Shown: piece by piece, positions 1-7,770 of the stretch
Numbering within the stretch: position 1 is the stretch's first letter
How the letters are laid out: every line of letters begins with the position of its first letter
Assembly: GCA_002385265.1 (NCBI GenBank)
Contig: DGDD01000251.1
Location: 1-12,878 of the forward strand
Length of the DNA stretch: 12,878 nucleotides
Source: Chitinophagaceae bacterium UBA3961
GTDB lineage: Bacteria; Bacteroidota; Bacteroidia; Chitinophagales; Chitinophagaceae
Direction: 5' to 3'
Notes under the pieces: generated by a model
The model's input: only the letters and a program-made list of their open reading frames with translations
Told to the model about the DNA's origin: nothing
The model's database searches: none
Position numbers and translations under genes: made by a program

Positions 1-1
1 C

Positions 2-2122
2 CACAATATTGCTGTGAGTGGTGGCGGTGAACACAGTACGTATCTTGCTAGTTTGAACTATTTCAAAAAAGAAGGTATCATTCAAAAAACTCAACTAGAG
101 CGCGTAATTGCGAAATTGGGAATTGAACAGTCTGCCTTGAACGATAAACTGAAGTTTGGTTTCAATGTTACCAACTCTATCAGTACAAACGATGATGTTC
201 CTTATTTGAATACCATCATTCTCCAGTCTGCCTTGTATTTACCGGTAAACCCTGTGAAGAATGCTGATGGCAGCTATTTCGAGAATTTTGTGAAATCGAA
301 TTATTACAATCCGGTTTCTATGTTGAATCATGCTACCATGCAAACCAAGTCGAACTTGTTGATTGGAAGCGCTACCGCACAAGTGAAATTACCTTTCGGT
401 ATCACGTATGATTTGATTGTTTCTTATCAAAAAACAAGTCGCCTGTTTGGTTCTTATTTGGATAAATATTTTACAACCAATTACAATGCAATGTACGACA
501 ACCCTGATCCCGGCTATGGAGGTCATGGTTTGCAAACATTCGGTAAGAACGGACAAGCAACTAGAAGTTCTTATGAAGACACCAGAAAGGTGTTGGAAAC
601 CTTCTTCACTTGGGACAAGCGTTTCGGCGACCATTCTGTGAATGCCGTAGTTGGTTATTCTTGGCAGGACAATATTCTTGGTAATGGCTTCTCTGCTACT
701 ACCAGCAATTTCCCTGTAGACAATATTTTGTACAATAACCTTGCTTTGAGTAATCCTACAACCTACGGTTCAGGTTTATTTTTCAGTGGCGATGGTGTGT
801 ACCAACGCACTCGCTTGATCTCTGATTTCGCTCGTGTGAAGTATAACTACAAAGAGAAATACTTGTTACAAGCTTCTCTTCGTCACGATGGTGGTTCCAT
901 GTTCGGATCTGCGAACAGATGGGGTTATTTCCCTTCAGTAGGTGCTGCATGGAGAATTGGTGAAGAGAATTTCTTAGCCAAACAAAATGCGATCACTGAT
1001 TTGAAATTAAGAGTGAGTTATGGGGTAACAGGTAATGCTGCCGGTTTCAACCCATACACTGCGCAGTTCTTATTGGCCGGTAGAGGAAACTACTACTATA
1101 ATGGTTCTACTGTTAGCGCCATTGGTGCTGCTCAAACAGCGAACCCTTACTTGAAATGGGAAAAAACAGCGATGAGCAATATTGGAGTTGACTTCTCCAT
1201 CTTCAAAAAGAAAATCAATGTTGCTATTGATTTGTATGAGAAGAAAACTACAGACATGATCATTGGTTATGCTGCTGACCCCATGTTGTTGCCTAACGGC
1301 GGTATCACTGCAAACGGTGGTGCAATGACCAACAGAGGTATTGAATTGAATATCAGCGGAACAATCATTGATAAGAAAGATTTCTCTTGGACAACCAACC
1401 TTGGTTTGGCTAGCAACAAGAATACCATCGACAAATTGACCAACCCAATCTTCATCGGTGGTGACTCTGTAAGAGTTGGTTTCCCTGAAGGTGGTGGCCA
1501 ATCGGGTCGCTCAATTCAATTGTTGAAAGAAGGCTATCCTTTAGGTCAGTTCTTTACCTTCAAATATGCGGGTAAAAATGATCAAGGCATATCTCAGTGG
1601 TATAGAAGAGATGGAACGTTGACGACGTCTCCTCAGAACGGAACAGATTATTTCTACTTAGGAAGTGCGCAACCTAAATTGCTGGTTGGCTTCGCAAATA
1701 CACTGCGTTATAAGAAGTGGGATTTGAATATCATGATTCGTGGTGTGTTTGGTAACAAGATTATGAATGCAACAAAAGCAGACTTGTTCCGTCCATCAAC
1801 TGCCATGAGTACGAATATCTTAAGCTCTGCTGCAAATGAAACTGCTACAGATGTGATTGCGTATACTTATTCAGATCGTTTCATTGAAAGTGGTAACTAT
1901 GTTCGTTTTGATAACGCAACATTGGCTTACAATTTTGGTAAAATGGGCAACTATATTAAATCATTACGTGTATACTTAACCGGAAACAACTTGTTTGTTA
2001 TCACTAAGTTCACAGGTGTGGATCCAGAAGTTAACCAAGGAGGAATTGCTCCAGGTATCGATTATAACAACTTCTATCCAAAAACTAGAACTGTGATGTT
2101 AGGTGTAAACGTTAGTTTTTAA
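2..2122 (+). CDS. SusC/RagA-type TonB-dependent outer-membrane receptor, 5'-truncated by the window edge
   Basis: This is the C-terminal 706 residues of a SusC-family TonB-dependent transporter, the outer-membrane beta-barrel that imports oligosaccharides with its SusD partner. The reading frame is open to the left edge. The residues before the first possible start (a GTG at 14) read HNIAV and run straight into SGGGEHSTYLASLNYF, the usual start of the SusC barrel (S-G-G-x-x-x-x-x-Y-x-A-S-x-x-Y), so the GTG is internal and the true start lies upstream. Family-typical barrel segments include LRHDGGSMFG, RWGYFPSVGAAWRI, LKLRVSYGVTGN and the terminal MLGVNVSF with its closing phenylalanine. Full-length members are near 1,000 residues, so the signal peptide, carboxypeptidase-like domain and plug are missing here. 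susD starts 21 bases downstream, in the standard order. The substrate cannot be read from the sequence; the downstream GH89 suggests a GlcNAc-containing glycan (inference). Confidence 0.95.
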   Translation, partial: HNIAVSGGGEHSTYLASLNYFKKEGIIQKTQLERVIAKLGIEQSALNDKLKFGFNVTNSISTNDDVPYLNTIILQSALYLPVNPVKNADGSYFENFVKSNYYNPVSMLNHATMQTKSNLLIGSATAQVKLPFGITYDLIVSYQKTSRLFGSYLDKYFTTNYNAMYDNPDPGYGGHGLQTFGKNGQATRSSYEDTRKVLETFFTWDKRFGDHSVNAVVGYSWQDNILGNGFSATTSNFPVDNILYNNLALSNPTTYGSGLFFSGDGVYQRTRLISDFARVKYNYKEKYLLQASLRHDGGSMFGSANRWGYFPSVGAAWRIGEENFLAKQNAITDLKLRVSYGVTGNAAGFNPYTAQFLLAGRGNYYYNGSTVSAIGAAQTANPYLKWEKTAMSNIGVDFSIFKKKINVAIDLYEKKTTDMIIGYAADPMLLPNGGITANGGAMTNRGIELNISGTIIDKKDFSWTTNLGLASNKNTIDKLTNPIFIGGDSVRVGFPEGGGQSGRSIQLLKEGYPLGQFFTFKYAGKNDQGISQWYRRDGTLTTSPQNGTDYFYLGSAQPKLLVGFANTLRYKKWDLNIMIRGVFGNKIMNATKADLFRPSTAMSTNILSSAANETATDVIAYTYSDRFIESGNYVRFDNATLAYNFGKMGNYIKSLRVYLTGNNLFVITKFTGVDPEVNQGGIAPGIDYNNFYPKTRTVMLGVNVSF

Positions 2123-2143
2123 TCTAGAATAAAATAACTTATA

Positions 2144-3826
2144 ATGAAAAAGATATTTAATAGACTAGCAGTACTTTTTATTACAGCAAATGTGTTCATT
2201 GGCTGTCATAAATTGGATGTGCCCATCACAACGCAGGTGACTCCATCTGTATTCCCATCCGATTCTTTGGGATTCATCCAAACGGAGTTAACGCCTTATG
2301 TTGCGTTGAATGGATACATGGTTCAAGAATATGCGTTTCAACAACGCTTTAGTACCGATGAGGGCATCATGACCGCTCACGGTGGTAACTGGTTCGATGG
2401 TGCGCAGAACATGCAAATGCACTATCATACATGGACCAAAGACAATGGTTATGTAAACGGTAACTGGGGATGGATGTCGGTAATTGTGAGCTCTGCTAAC
2501 CAAGCGATCTCCATCTTACAAACTACCATGCCTGAAGGTGCCAACAAAAGAATGAAAATTGCTGAATTGAAATTGGTTCGCGACTATTCCTTCTTTATGT
2601 TGATGGACAACTATGGAAATGTTCCTTTGGATACTGTATATGGTGATTTCAGAACGCGCCCGAATGTTCCAAGAGCTCAGATCTTTGCTTTCATTGAGCG
2701 TGATGTGAAGAGTGTATTACCTGACTTAAGTACGGACGTAAATACGGCTACTTACGGAAGATTTACTCAATGGGGTGCCTATGCATTATTAGCTAAAATG
2801 TACTTGAATGCGGAAGTGTATACCGGTACAGCCAGAACCAATGATTGTATTGCTGCTTGTGATGCGATCATCAATTCAGGTAAATTCAAAGTAGCCAATC
2901 GCTCAGAATACTTGCAAGCGTTCTATCCTACCAATGGACCTACAGCAGTAGGAAGTAAAGATGAATTTATTTTTGCTGTTCCCTATGATGCAACAGGAGT
3001 GGGTTGGTATGGTCGTTCAGCCTCTTATCCGGCTCGCTACGATGTGCCACGTTCAATGGGTAGAGTGGCTACCGGCGCAGGTTTCAACTTCTTTAATCTT
3101 CCGTATACACCAGGTGGACCTGCCAGTACCTTACCAGAATTCTATGCTATTTTTGATGATCCCAATGATATCAGAAACAAGCAATGGTTAACAGGTTTGC
3201 AATTCAGACCAGATGGCGTTACTCCCATTACCATTACTACAACCAATAAAGGATACGATCAATACTACAGTGGTCCAACACCCGGTGGTGCGTATACCTT
3301 CCAATTGGATTTGAAACCAAACATTGTTTTGAGACAAGACATTGCAAACGGTCAAGATCCTTACAACGGAGTTACCAATGGTTTCGACGTGGGTAATGAT
3401 GAAATTGCATGGACTATGGGATACCGCAATATTAAGTTCTATCCCGATGCAACTTCTGCAAGTAGAAACCAAAACAATGACTATCCTATCTTCCGTTATT
3501 CTGATATCGTTCTTACAAAAGCAGAAGCTATTTTAAGAGGCGGAACTGCTACCGGTGGTGCAACAGCGTTGAGCTTGGTAAACAGTGTTCGTGCAAACCG
3601 TTCTACCAGCGCTCCTTGGGCTTCTGTTACCTTGGAAGATTTGTACAAAGAGCGTGGTCGTGAGTTGGCTTGGGAAGCATGGCGCAGAAACGACATGATC
3701 CGTTTCGGTAAATTCGAAGGTTCTTGGGGTTACAAAACCAATAAAGATACGTATCGTAGAATTTTCCCAATTCCGCAAAGTGCACTTTCTGTGAATCCTG
3801 CATTGGTGCAGAATCCTGGATATTAA
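2144..3826 (+). CDS. SusD/RagB-family surface glycan-binding lipoprotein
   Basis: This is a full-length 560-residue SusD-type lipoprotein that would sit on the cell surface as the lid of the SusC barrel and bind the glycan. The N-terminus is a lipoprotein signal: positive residues, a hydrophobic stretch, then FIGC with the lipidated cysteine at residue 21. The C-terminal third carries the hallmark SusD sequence: FRYSDIVLTKAEAILRGG, SLVNSVRANR, LEDLYKERGRELAWEAWRRN and the terminal RRIFPIPQSALSVNP...NPGY. The length fits the family (about 500-650). The ATG at 2144 is chosen because it puts the signal peptide exactly at the N-terminus. No Shine-Dalgarno sequence precedes it, only AT-rich sequence as is normal in Bacteroidota. 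It follows susC by 21 bases and is followed by a perfect hairpin. Identity is certain at family level; ligand specificity is not readable. Confidence 0.97.
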   Translation: MKKIFNRLAVLFITANVFIGCHKLDVPITTQVTPSVFPSDSLGFIQTELTPYVALNGYMVQEYAFQQRFSTDEGIMTAHGGNWFDGAQNMQMHYHTWTKDNGYVNGNWGWMSVIVSSANQAISILQTTMPEGANKRMKIAELKLVRDYSFFMLMDNYGNVPLDTVYGDFRTRPNVPRAQIFAFIERDVKSVLPDLSTDVNTATYGRFTQWGAYALLAKMYLNAEVYTGTARTNDCIAACDAIINSGKFKVANRSEYLQAFYPTNGPTAVGSKDEFIFAVPYDATGVGWYGRSASYPARYDVPRSMGRVATGAGFNFFNLPYTPGGPASTLPEFYAIFDDPNDIRNKQWLTGLQFRPDGVTPITITTTNKGYDQYYSGPTPGGAYTFQLDLKPNIVLRQDIANGQDPYNGVTNGFDVGNDEIAWTMGYRNIKFYPDATSASRNQNNDYPIFRYSDIVLTKAEAILRGGTATGGATALSLVNSVRANRSTSAPWASVTLEDLYKERGRELAWEAWRRNDMIRFGKFEGSWGYKTNKDTYRRIFPIPQSALSVNPALVQNPGY

Positions 3827-3866
3827 TTGATGAATACTTATCAGGCATAATGGATTGATTAGTTAC

Positions 3867-3896
3867 GCAAGGCCCTCTCGTAGGGCCTTGCTCTTT
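3867..3896 (+). terminator. Intrinsic terminator or attenuator between susD and the downstream enzyme genes
   Basis: A perfect 10-bp inverted repeat, GCAAGGCCCT / AGGGCCTTGC (3867-3876 and 3882-3891), encloses a 5-base loop (CTCGT). It is followed by TCTTT, a short and imperfect T-tract. It lies 40 bases after the susD stop and ends 13 bases before the next start codon. The reverse orientation has no T-tract, so it acts on + strand transcripts only. I found no Bacteroidota-type promoter (TAnnTTTG) between 3827 and 3909. It may therefore be an attenuator that lowers expression of the downstream genes relative to susCD rather than a full stop (inference). Confidence 0.75.
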
Positions 3897-3909
3897 AAAC
3901 TTAGATTGA

Positions 3910-4899
3910 ATGAATGGCCGTTTTTTATTGCTGTTAATGGCGCTTTTGTTTACCCAAATTCTTGGAGCGCAAACTGTTTTGTTTGGAAAGAATCAACAGG
4001 CACCTGCTGATACGGTTCCAAAGCGTATTGATAAAGCCTTGAATTTTCTTGCGTTTGGAGATTGGGGACGAAACGGCGCTGATCATCAGATACCTGTAGC
4101 TCAAACCATGAGCAAAGTGGCGGAACAAATTCGTCCGGCTTTTTATGCAGTAACCGGCGATAATTTCTACCCTAGTGGAGTGGCTAGTGAGCACGATCCT
4201 TTGTGGCATTATTCCTTAGAAAATATCTACAGCGATTTTATCTTTCAATGGGATTGGTATCCTGTTCTGGGTAATCACGATTATAAGAGTAATCCCGGCG
4301 CACAGGTTGCCTATTCAAAAATCAGCAGAAGATGGAAGATGGAAAGCCGCTATTATTCCAAACTCTTTTCAATCAACGATGATACTACACAACAAGTGCT
4401 GATGGTGTTTATTGATACCAATCCGTTGATTGCGGAGTTTTATAAGAACAAGGAGTACGGTCCCAATGTGAAAACACAAGACAGTGCAGCGCAAATTAAA
4501 TGGATCAAAAAGCAATTGAGTAATTCTTCTCCCAATATCAAATGGAAAATTGTGGTGGGGCATCATCCGATGTATTCTGCGGGGGGAAGAGAAAATGGAT
4601 ACGATACCAAATCGATCAGAGCAAGTTTGAAACCGATTTTTGATACTTATGGAGTAGATCTTTATATCGCAGGACATGAACACAGCTTGCAATACTTGCA
4701 CGAATCACAAGCAGCGACGCATCATTTTATCAGTGGCGCTGCTTCTGAATCTACCGCTGTTCATGCAACCGATATGGTTCAAATGGCTGCTTCTGCCTAT
4801 GGATTTATGGTCTTTTCCATTCAGTTGGGGGTGGTGACCGTGCAAACCGTTACTGATTCAGGTAAAGTGATTTCATCTATTCAAATAAACAAGAAATAG
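3910..4899 (+). CDS. Secreted purple-acid-phosphatase-like metallophosphoesterase
   Basis: This 329-residue calcineurin-like metallophosphoesterase resembles tartrate-resistant (type 5) purple acid phosphatases. A signal peptide covers residues 1-20 (MNGRFLLLLM...LGA, then QT), so the enzyme should be periplasmic or exported. All metal-site motifs are present in order: GDWG (D51), GDNFY (D84 and Y87, the tyrosine that gives purple acid phosphatases their colour), GNHDY (N122, H123), GHHPMYS (H218) and GHEHSLQ (H256, H258). It should therefore bind a dinuclear Fe/metal centre and hydrolyse phosphate monoesters. The length matches small mammalian-type enzymes. It begins 13 bases after the hairpin. 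It ends in TAG in the same frame as the next gene, with only one codon before that gene's TTG start, which implies translational coupling. Its role beside a GH89 is unknown; removing phosphate from a phosphorylated glycan is one possibility (inference). Confidence 0.9.
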   Translation: MNGRFLLLLMALLFTQILGAQTVLFGKNQQAPADTVPKRIDKALNFLAFGDWGRNGADHQIPVAQTMSKVAEQIRPAFYAVTGDNFYPSGVASEHDPLWHYSLENIYSDFIFQWDWYPVLGNHDYKSNPGAQVAYSKISRRWKMESRYYSKLFSINDDTTQQVLMVFIDTNPLIAEFYKNKEYGPNVKTQDSAAQIKWIKKQLSNSSPNIKWKIVVGHHPMYSAGGRENGYDTKSIRASLKPIFDTYGVDLYIAGHEHSLQYLHESQAATHHFISGAASESTAVHATDMVQMAASAYGFMVFSIQLGVVTVQTVTDSGKVISSIQINKK

Positions 4900-4905
4900 C
4901 AATTG
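4897..4905 (+). other. In-frame TAG-CAA-TTG gene junction with a probable non-ATG start
   Basis: The phosphatase stop codon TAG (4897-4899) is followed by a single CAA codon and then TTG (4903-4905) in the same reading frame. The next frame stays open for 404 codons. The first in-frame ATG there is residue 28, inside the conserved SLDALRGFDMFW segment, so it cannot be the start. The TTG gives 16 residues before RLQSLDALRG, a normal N-terminal length for DUF5009/HGSNAT-like proteins. I conclude that TTG is the start and that translation is probably reinitiated from the upstream gene. Confidence 0.65.
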
Positions 4906-6117
4906 GCTCAGGTTCTTCCCATCACACAACCAACAACAAAAGCTGCGCGCTTGCAATCCTTGGATGCATTGCGAGGCTTTGATATGTTTTGGATCATCAG
5001 TGGGGAAGGCATTTTCCATGGTTTGGCCGATGCTATTAAGGAGACGTATGCACTCACAAGAAATACCGAAAACTGGCAAATTGCCATCGATGAACGATTG
5101 GGTTTTTGGGAGCGATTGTTGGTGCAAATCAGTAATCAATTGCATCACTCGCCTTGGAATGGATTTACGTTTTATGATTTGATTTTCCCTCTTTTCATTT
5201 TCATTGCAGGTGTAAGCATGCCTTTTTCATTTGGGTCGAAACTAAAAGAGGGAGGCGCATGGGATAAATCAGCCGTTTACAAAGCACTGGTTCGAAGAAC
5301 CGTTCTCTTGATTTTGTTAGGAATGGTGGTGAATGGGGCCTTGCAATTGAAGGGCTACCATGCCACTCGATTTGCGAGTGTGTTAGGACGAATTGGGCTG
5401 AGTTGTTTTTTTGCTACCCTTATTTATTTGAACGCATCCTTTCGATGGAGGATCGCATGGGTACTGGGAATATTGATGGGCTATTGGGTGTTTTTGGTAT
5501 CAATACCAGTTCCCGGTGCACCGGAAGCTACGCTCACTCCTGAAAGGAATTGGGTGGCTTATTTGGATCGAATGTTCTTACCCGGAAAGCTGCACCGCAC
5601 GGTATACGATCCGGAAGGACTTTTATCGACCTTGCCGGCTGTGGTAAGCTGCCTGTTAGGGGTATTCGCCGGAGAGTGGTTGAGAAAGTCGGAGCAGGAA
5701 CTTAGTGGCACTAAGAAGGCGATTGGCCTGTTAGGAGCAGGCTTGCTCCTGTTGGGTATTGGCGAAGTTTGGTCCTTTGCTTTTCCTGTGAATAAAATTC
5801 TGTGGACTTCCTCTTTTGTTTGTGTGGCAGGTGGTTGGAGTGTTGTTTTATTGGCTATCTTTTACTTTGTTATTGATGTGAAGAAAATTCAAGTATGGAG
5901 TGTTCCCTTTGTTTGGATAGGAATGAACTCGATACTCATTTATATCGCGGCTCATGGAATGGTGAATTTCTTGTCAAGTGCTGAATTTCTATTCGGGGGC
6001 TTGGTGAAGAAACTGCCGGAAATCTGGCAAGCAGCTTTTCTCTGGATCGGCGTGTGTTTGATTCAACTCGGATTGCTTTATTTTCTTTGGAAGAAGAAGA
6101 TATTTTTGAAACTCTAA
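4903..6117 (+). CDS. DUF5009 / heparan-alpha-glucosaminide N-acetyltransferase (HGSNAT)-like membrane acyltransferase
   Basis: This 404-residue multi-pass inner-membrane protein has about ten hydrophobic segments and belongs to the family of human HGSNAT and bacterial NagX-type proteins. HGSNAT moves an acetyl group from cytosolic acetyl-CoA across the membrane to a terminal glucosamine. Conserved features visible are RLQSLDALRGFDMFWI (16-31) at the first membrane segment; HSPWNGFTFYDLIFPLFIF (82-100), in which H82 aligns with the histidine of the human HASWNG motif, recalled as the catalytic His269; YDPEGLLSTLPA (235-246); and FPVNKILWTSSFV (294-306). The start is taken as TTG because the only nearby ATG lies inside a conserved helix and a stop codon sits two codons upstream. 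It lies 3 bases after the phosphatase and 20 before the symporter. It probably N-acetylates a glucosamine-containing sugar in the periplasm; whether the acceptor is free or glycan-bound is not known. Confidence 0.88.
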   Translation: MAQVLPITQPTTKAARLQSLDALRGFDMFWIISGEGIFHGLADAIKETYALTRNTENWQIAIDERLGFWERLLVQISNQLHHSPWNGFTFYDLIFPLFIFIAGVSMPFSFGSKLKEGGAWDKSAVYKALVRRTVLLILLGMVVNGALQLKGYHATRFASVLGRIGLSCFFATLIYLNASFRWRIAWVLGILMGYWVFLVSIPVPGAPEATLTPERNWVAYLDRMFLPGKLHRTVYDPEGLLSTLPAVVSCLLGVFAGEWLRKSEQELSGTKKAIGLLGAGLLLLGIGEVWSFAFPVNKILWTSSFVCVAGGWSVVLLAIFYFVIDVKKIQVWSVPFVWIGMNSILIYIAAHGMVNFLSSAEFLFGGLVKKLPEIWQAAFLWIGVCLIQLGLLYFLWKKKIFLKL

Positions 6118-6137
6118 CGACCTAAACTATTTGTTGT

Positions 6138-7766
6138 ATGAAGAAGCTAAGCTGGGAAGACTATGTGGTCTTTCTCATTTATTTTATCGCGATCACGGCC
6201 TATGGCTATTATATCTACAAAAAGAAAAAAACAAAGGGCGATTCAGCCAAAGAGTTTTTTTTAGCCGAAGGTTCTCTCACTTGGTGGGCCATTGGTGCTT
6301 CTTTGATTGCATCCAATATTTCTGCTGAACATTTTATTGGTATGAGTGGATCCGGTTTTGCCATTGGCTTGGCGATCTCTACCTACGAATGGATGTCGGC
6401 AGCTACTTTGATTGTAGTAGCGGTTTTTATCATTCCGATATATTTAAAGAACAAGGTATACACCATGCCTCAATTTTTGGCGCAGCGGTATAGTGACAAA
6501 GTGAGTTCGGTGATGGCGGTGTTTTGGCTGTTGGTGTATGTGCTGGTGAATTTAACCTCTATTGTGTACTTGGGTGCATTGGCCATTTCTTCCATTTCAA
6601 CCATCTCGTTTGAAGCGGCTATTGTTGGGTTGAGTTTATTCTCGGTTTTGGTGACGCTGGGAGGGATGAAAGTGATTGGATATACCGACGTTATTCAAGT
6701 GATTGTATTGATCATTGGTGGATTGATCACTACCTACCTCGCTTTAACATTGTTAGCTGATAAGTTTGGATACCACGGTGATATTTGGAAAGCTTTGGGA
6801 ATTTTGAGAAAAGAAGCGCCGGATCATTTTCACATGATCTTGGATAAATCGAGTCCACATTATCCGGAGCTTCCGGGCTTGTCGGTATTGATTGGTGGTA
6901 TGTTGATTAATAATCTAGCCTATTGGGGGTGCAATCAGTACATCGTGCAACGTGCTTTAGGAGCGGATATGAAAACAGCACGCAATGGTATCATGTTTGC
7001 GGCCTATTTGAAGTTACTCATTCCCGTTATTGCGGTGCTGCCCGGAATTACCATGTATGTACTCCATAAGAATGGCATGTTTGCGGCTGAAATGAGTACA
7101 GACGGTACCATCAAACCCGATCATGCATATCCTACTTTGATGAACTTATTACCTCCCGGTTTGAAAGGAGTCGCTTTTGCGGCGCTAACGGCGGCTATTG
7201 TAGCTTCTTTGGCAGGTAAGGCGAATAGTATTTCAACCATCTTTTCGCTTGATATCTATAAAAAGTATTTCAATAAAGATGCCAGCAACGATAAAGTAGT
7301 GAAAGTGGGGAGATGGACCGTGATCATTTCAATGTTGATTGCTGCCATTATTGCTCCGGCTTTGAAATCATTGGATCAGGCCTATCAATTCATTCAAGAA
7401 TACGTAGGGTTTTTCTCACCGGGTGTATTGGCGATATTCTTATTGGGTATGTTCTGGAAACGAACCACCGCACAAGCCGCTTTATTGGGTGCAGTACTCA
7501 CGATTCCGATTTCAACAGTGTTGAAATTTTTGCCGAAGTGGACAGGCGGCGCTTTCCCCGATTATCCTTTCCTTGATCGTATGACCATTACTTTTTTTGC
7601 AGTGGCCTTGTTGATGATTGTTTCCAGTTTAGTGAAGCCGGCTCAGAAGGGGGAGAACAATCAGATTGTGGTAGAGACTTCTTATTTCAAAGTGAATACA
7701 GCTTTTGTAATTAGTTCAATTATTATTTGCGGCATTCTGGCTGCTTTGTACACTATATTTTGGTAA
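6138..7766 (+). CDS. Sodium/solute symporter (SSS family, SGLT-type), probably for a sugar
   Basis: This 542-residue inner-membrane transporter has about 13-14 hydrophobic segments and belongs to the Na+/glucose cotransporter family. Against Vibrio vSGLT (numbering recalled, not computed), its sugar-site residues look conserved: N60, E84, S87, N259, Y262, K292 and Q420. H65 replaces vSGLT Q69, as in human SGLT1. The Na2 site keeps A58, I61, A353 and S357, with A356 in place of one of the two serines. Signature stretches are ASNISAEHFIGMSGSGF (58-74), AYWGCNQYIVQRALGAD (261-277) and AAIVASLAGKANSISTIFSLDIYKKY (352-377, key residues A353, A356, S357). The ATG at 6138 gives a short MKKLSWEDYV lead into the first helix. 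GH89 starts 4 bases after its stop, so the two are surely co-transcribed. It likely imports the monosaccharide GH89 releases, that is GlcNAc (inference). Confidence 0.94.
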   Translation: MKKLSWEDYVVFLIYFIAITAYGYYIYKKKKTKGDSAKEFFLAEGSLTWWAIGASLIASNISAEHFIGMSGSGFAIGLAISTYEWMSAATLIVVAVFIIPIYLKNKVYTMPQFLAQRYSDKVSSVMAVFWLLVYVLVNLTSIVYLGALAISSISTISFEAAIVGLSLFSVLVTLGGMKVIGYTDVIQVIVLIIGGLITTYLALTLLADKFGYHGDIWKALGILRKEAPDHFHMILDKSSPHYPELPGLSVLIGGMLINNLAYWGCNQYIVQRALGADMKTARNGIMFAAYLKLLIPVIAVLPGITMYVLHKNGMFAAEMSTDGTIKPDHAYPTLMNLLPPGLKGVAFAALTAAIVASLAGKANSISTIFSLDIYKKYFNKDASNDKVVKVGRWTVIISMLIAAIIAPALKSLDQAYQFIQEYVGFFSPGVLAIFLLGMFWKRTTAQAALLGAVLTIPISTVLKFLPKWTGGAFPDYPFLDRMTITFFAVALLMIVSSLVKPAQKGENNQIVVETSYFKVNTAFVISSIIICGILAALYTIFW

Positions 7767-7770
7767 TGCG

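Noticed and set aside
14..16. GTG as the start of the SusC-type gene
   Set aside because: The frame is open upstream to the window edge and the surrounding residues (HNIAVSGGG) are internal SusC sequence, so the gene is cut by the window.
1070..1501. 143-codon ORF on the - strand inside susC
   Set aside because: It is antisense to strongly conserved SusC barrel sequence and is explained as a chance open frame.
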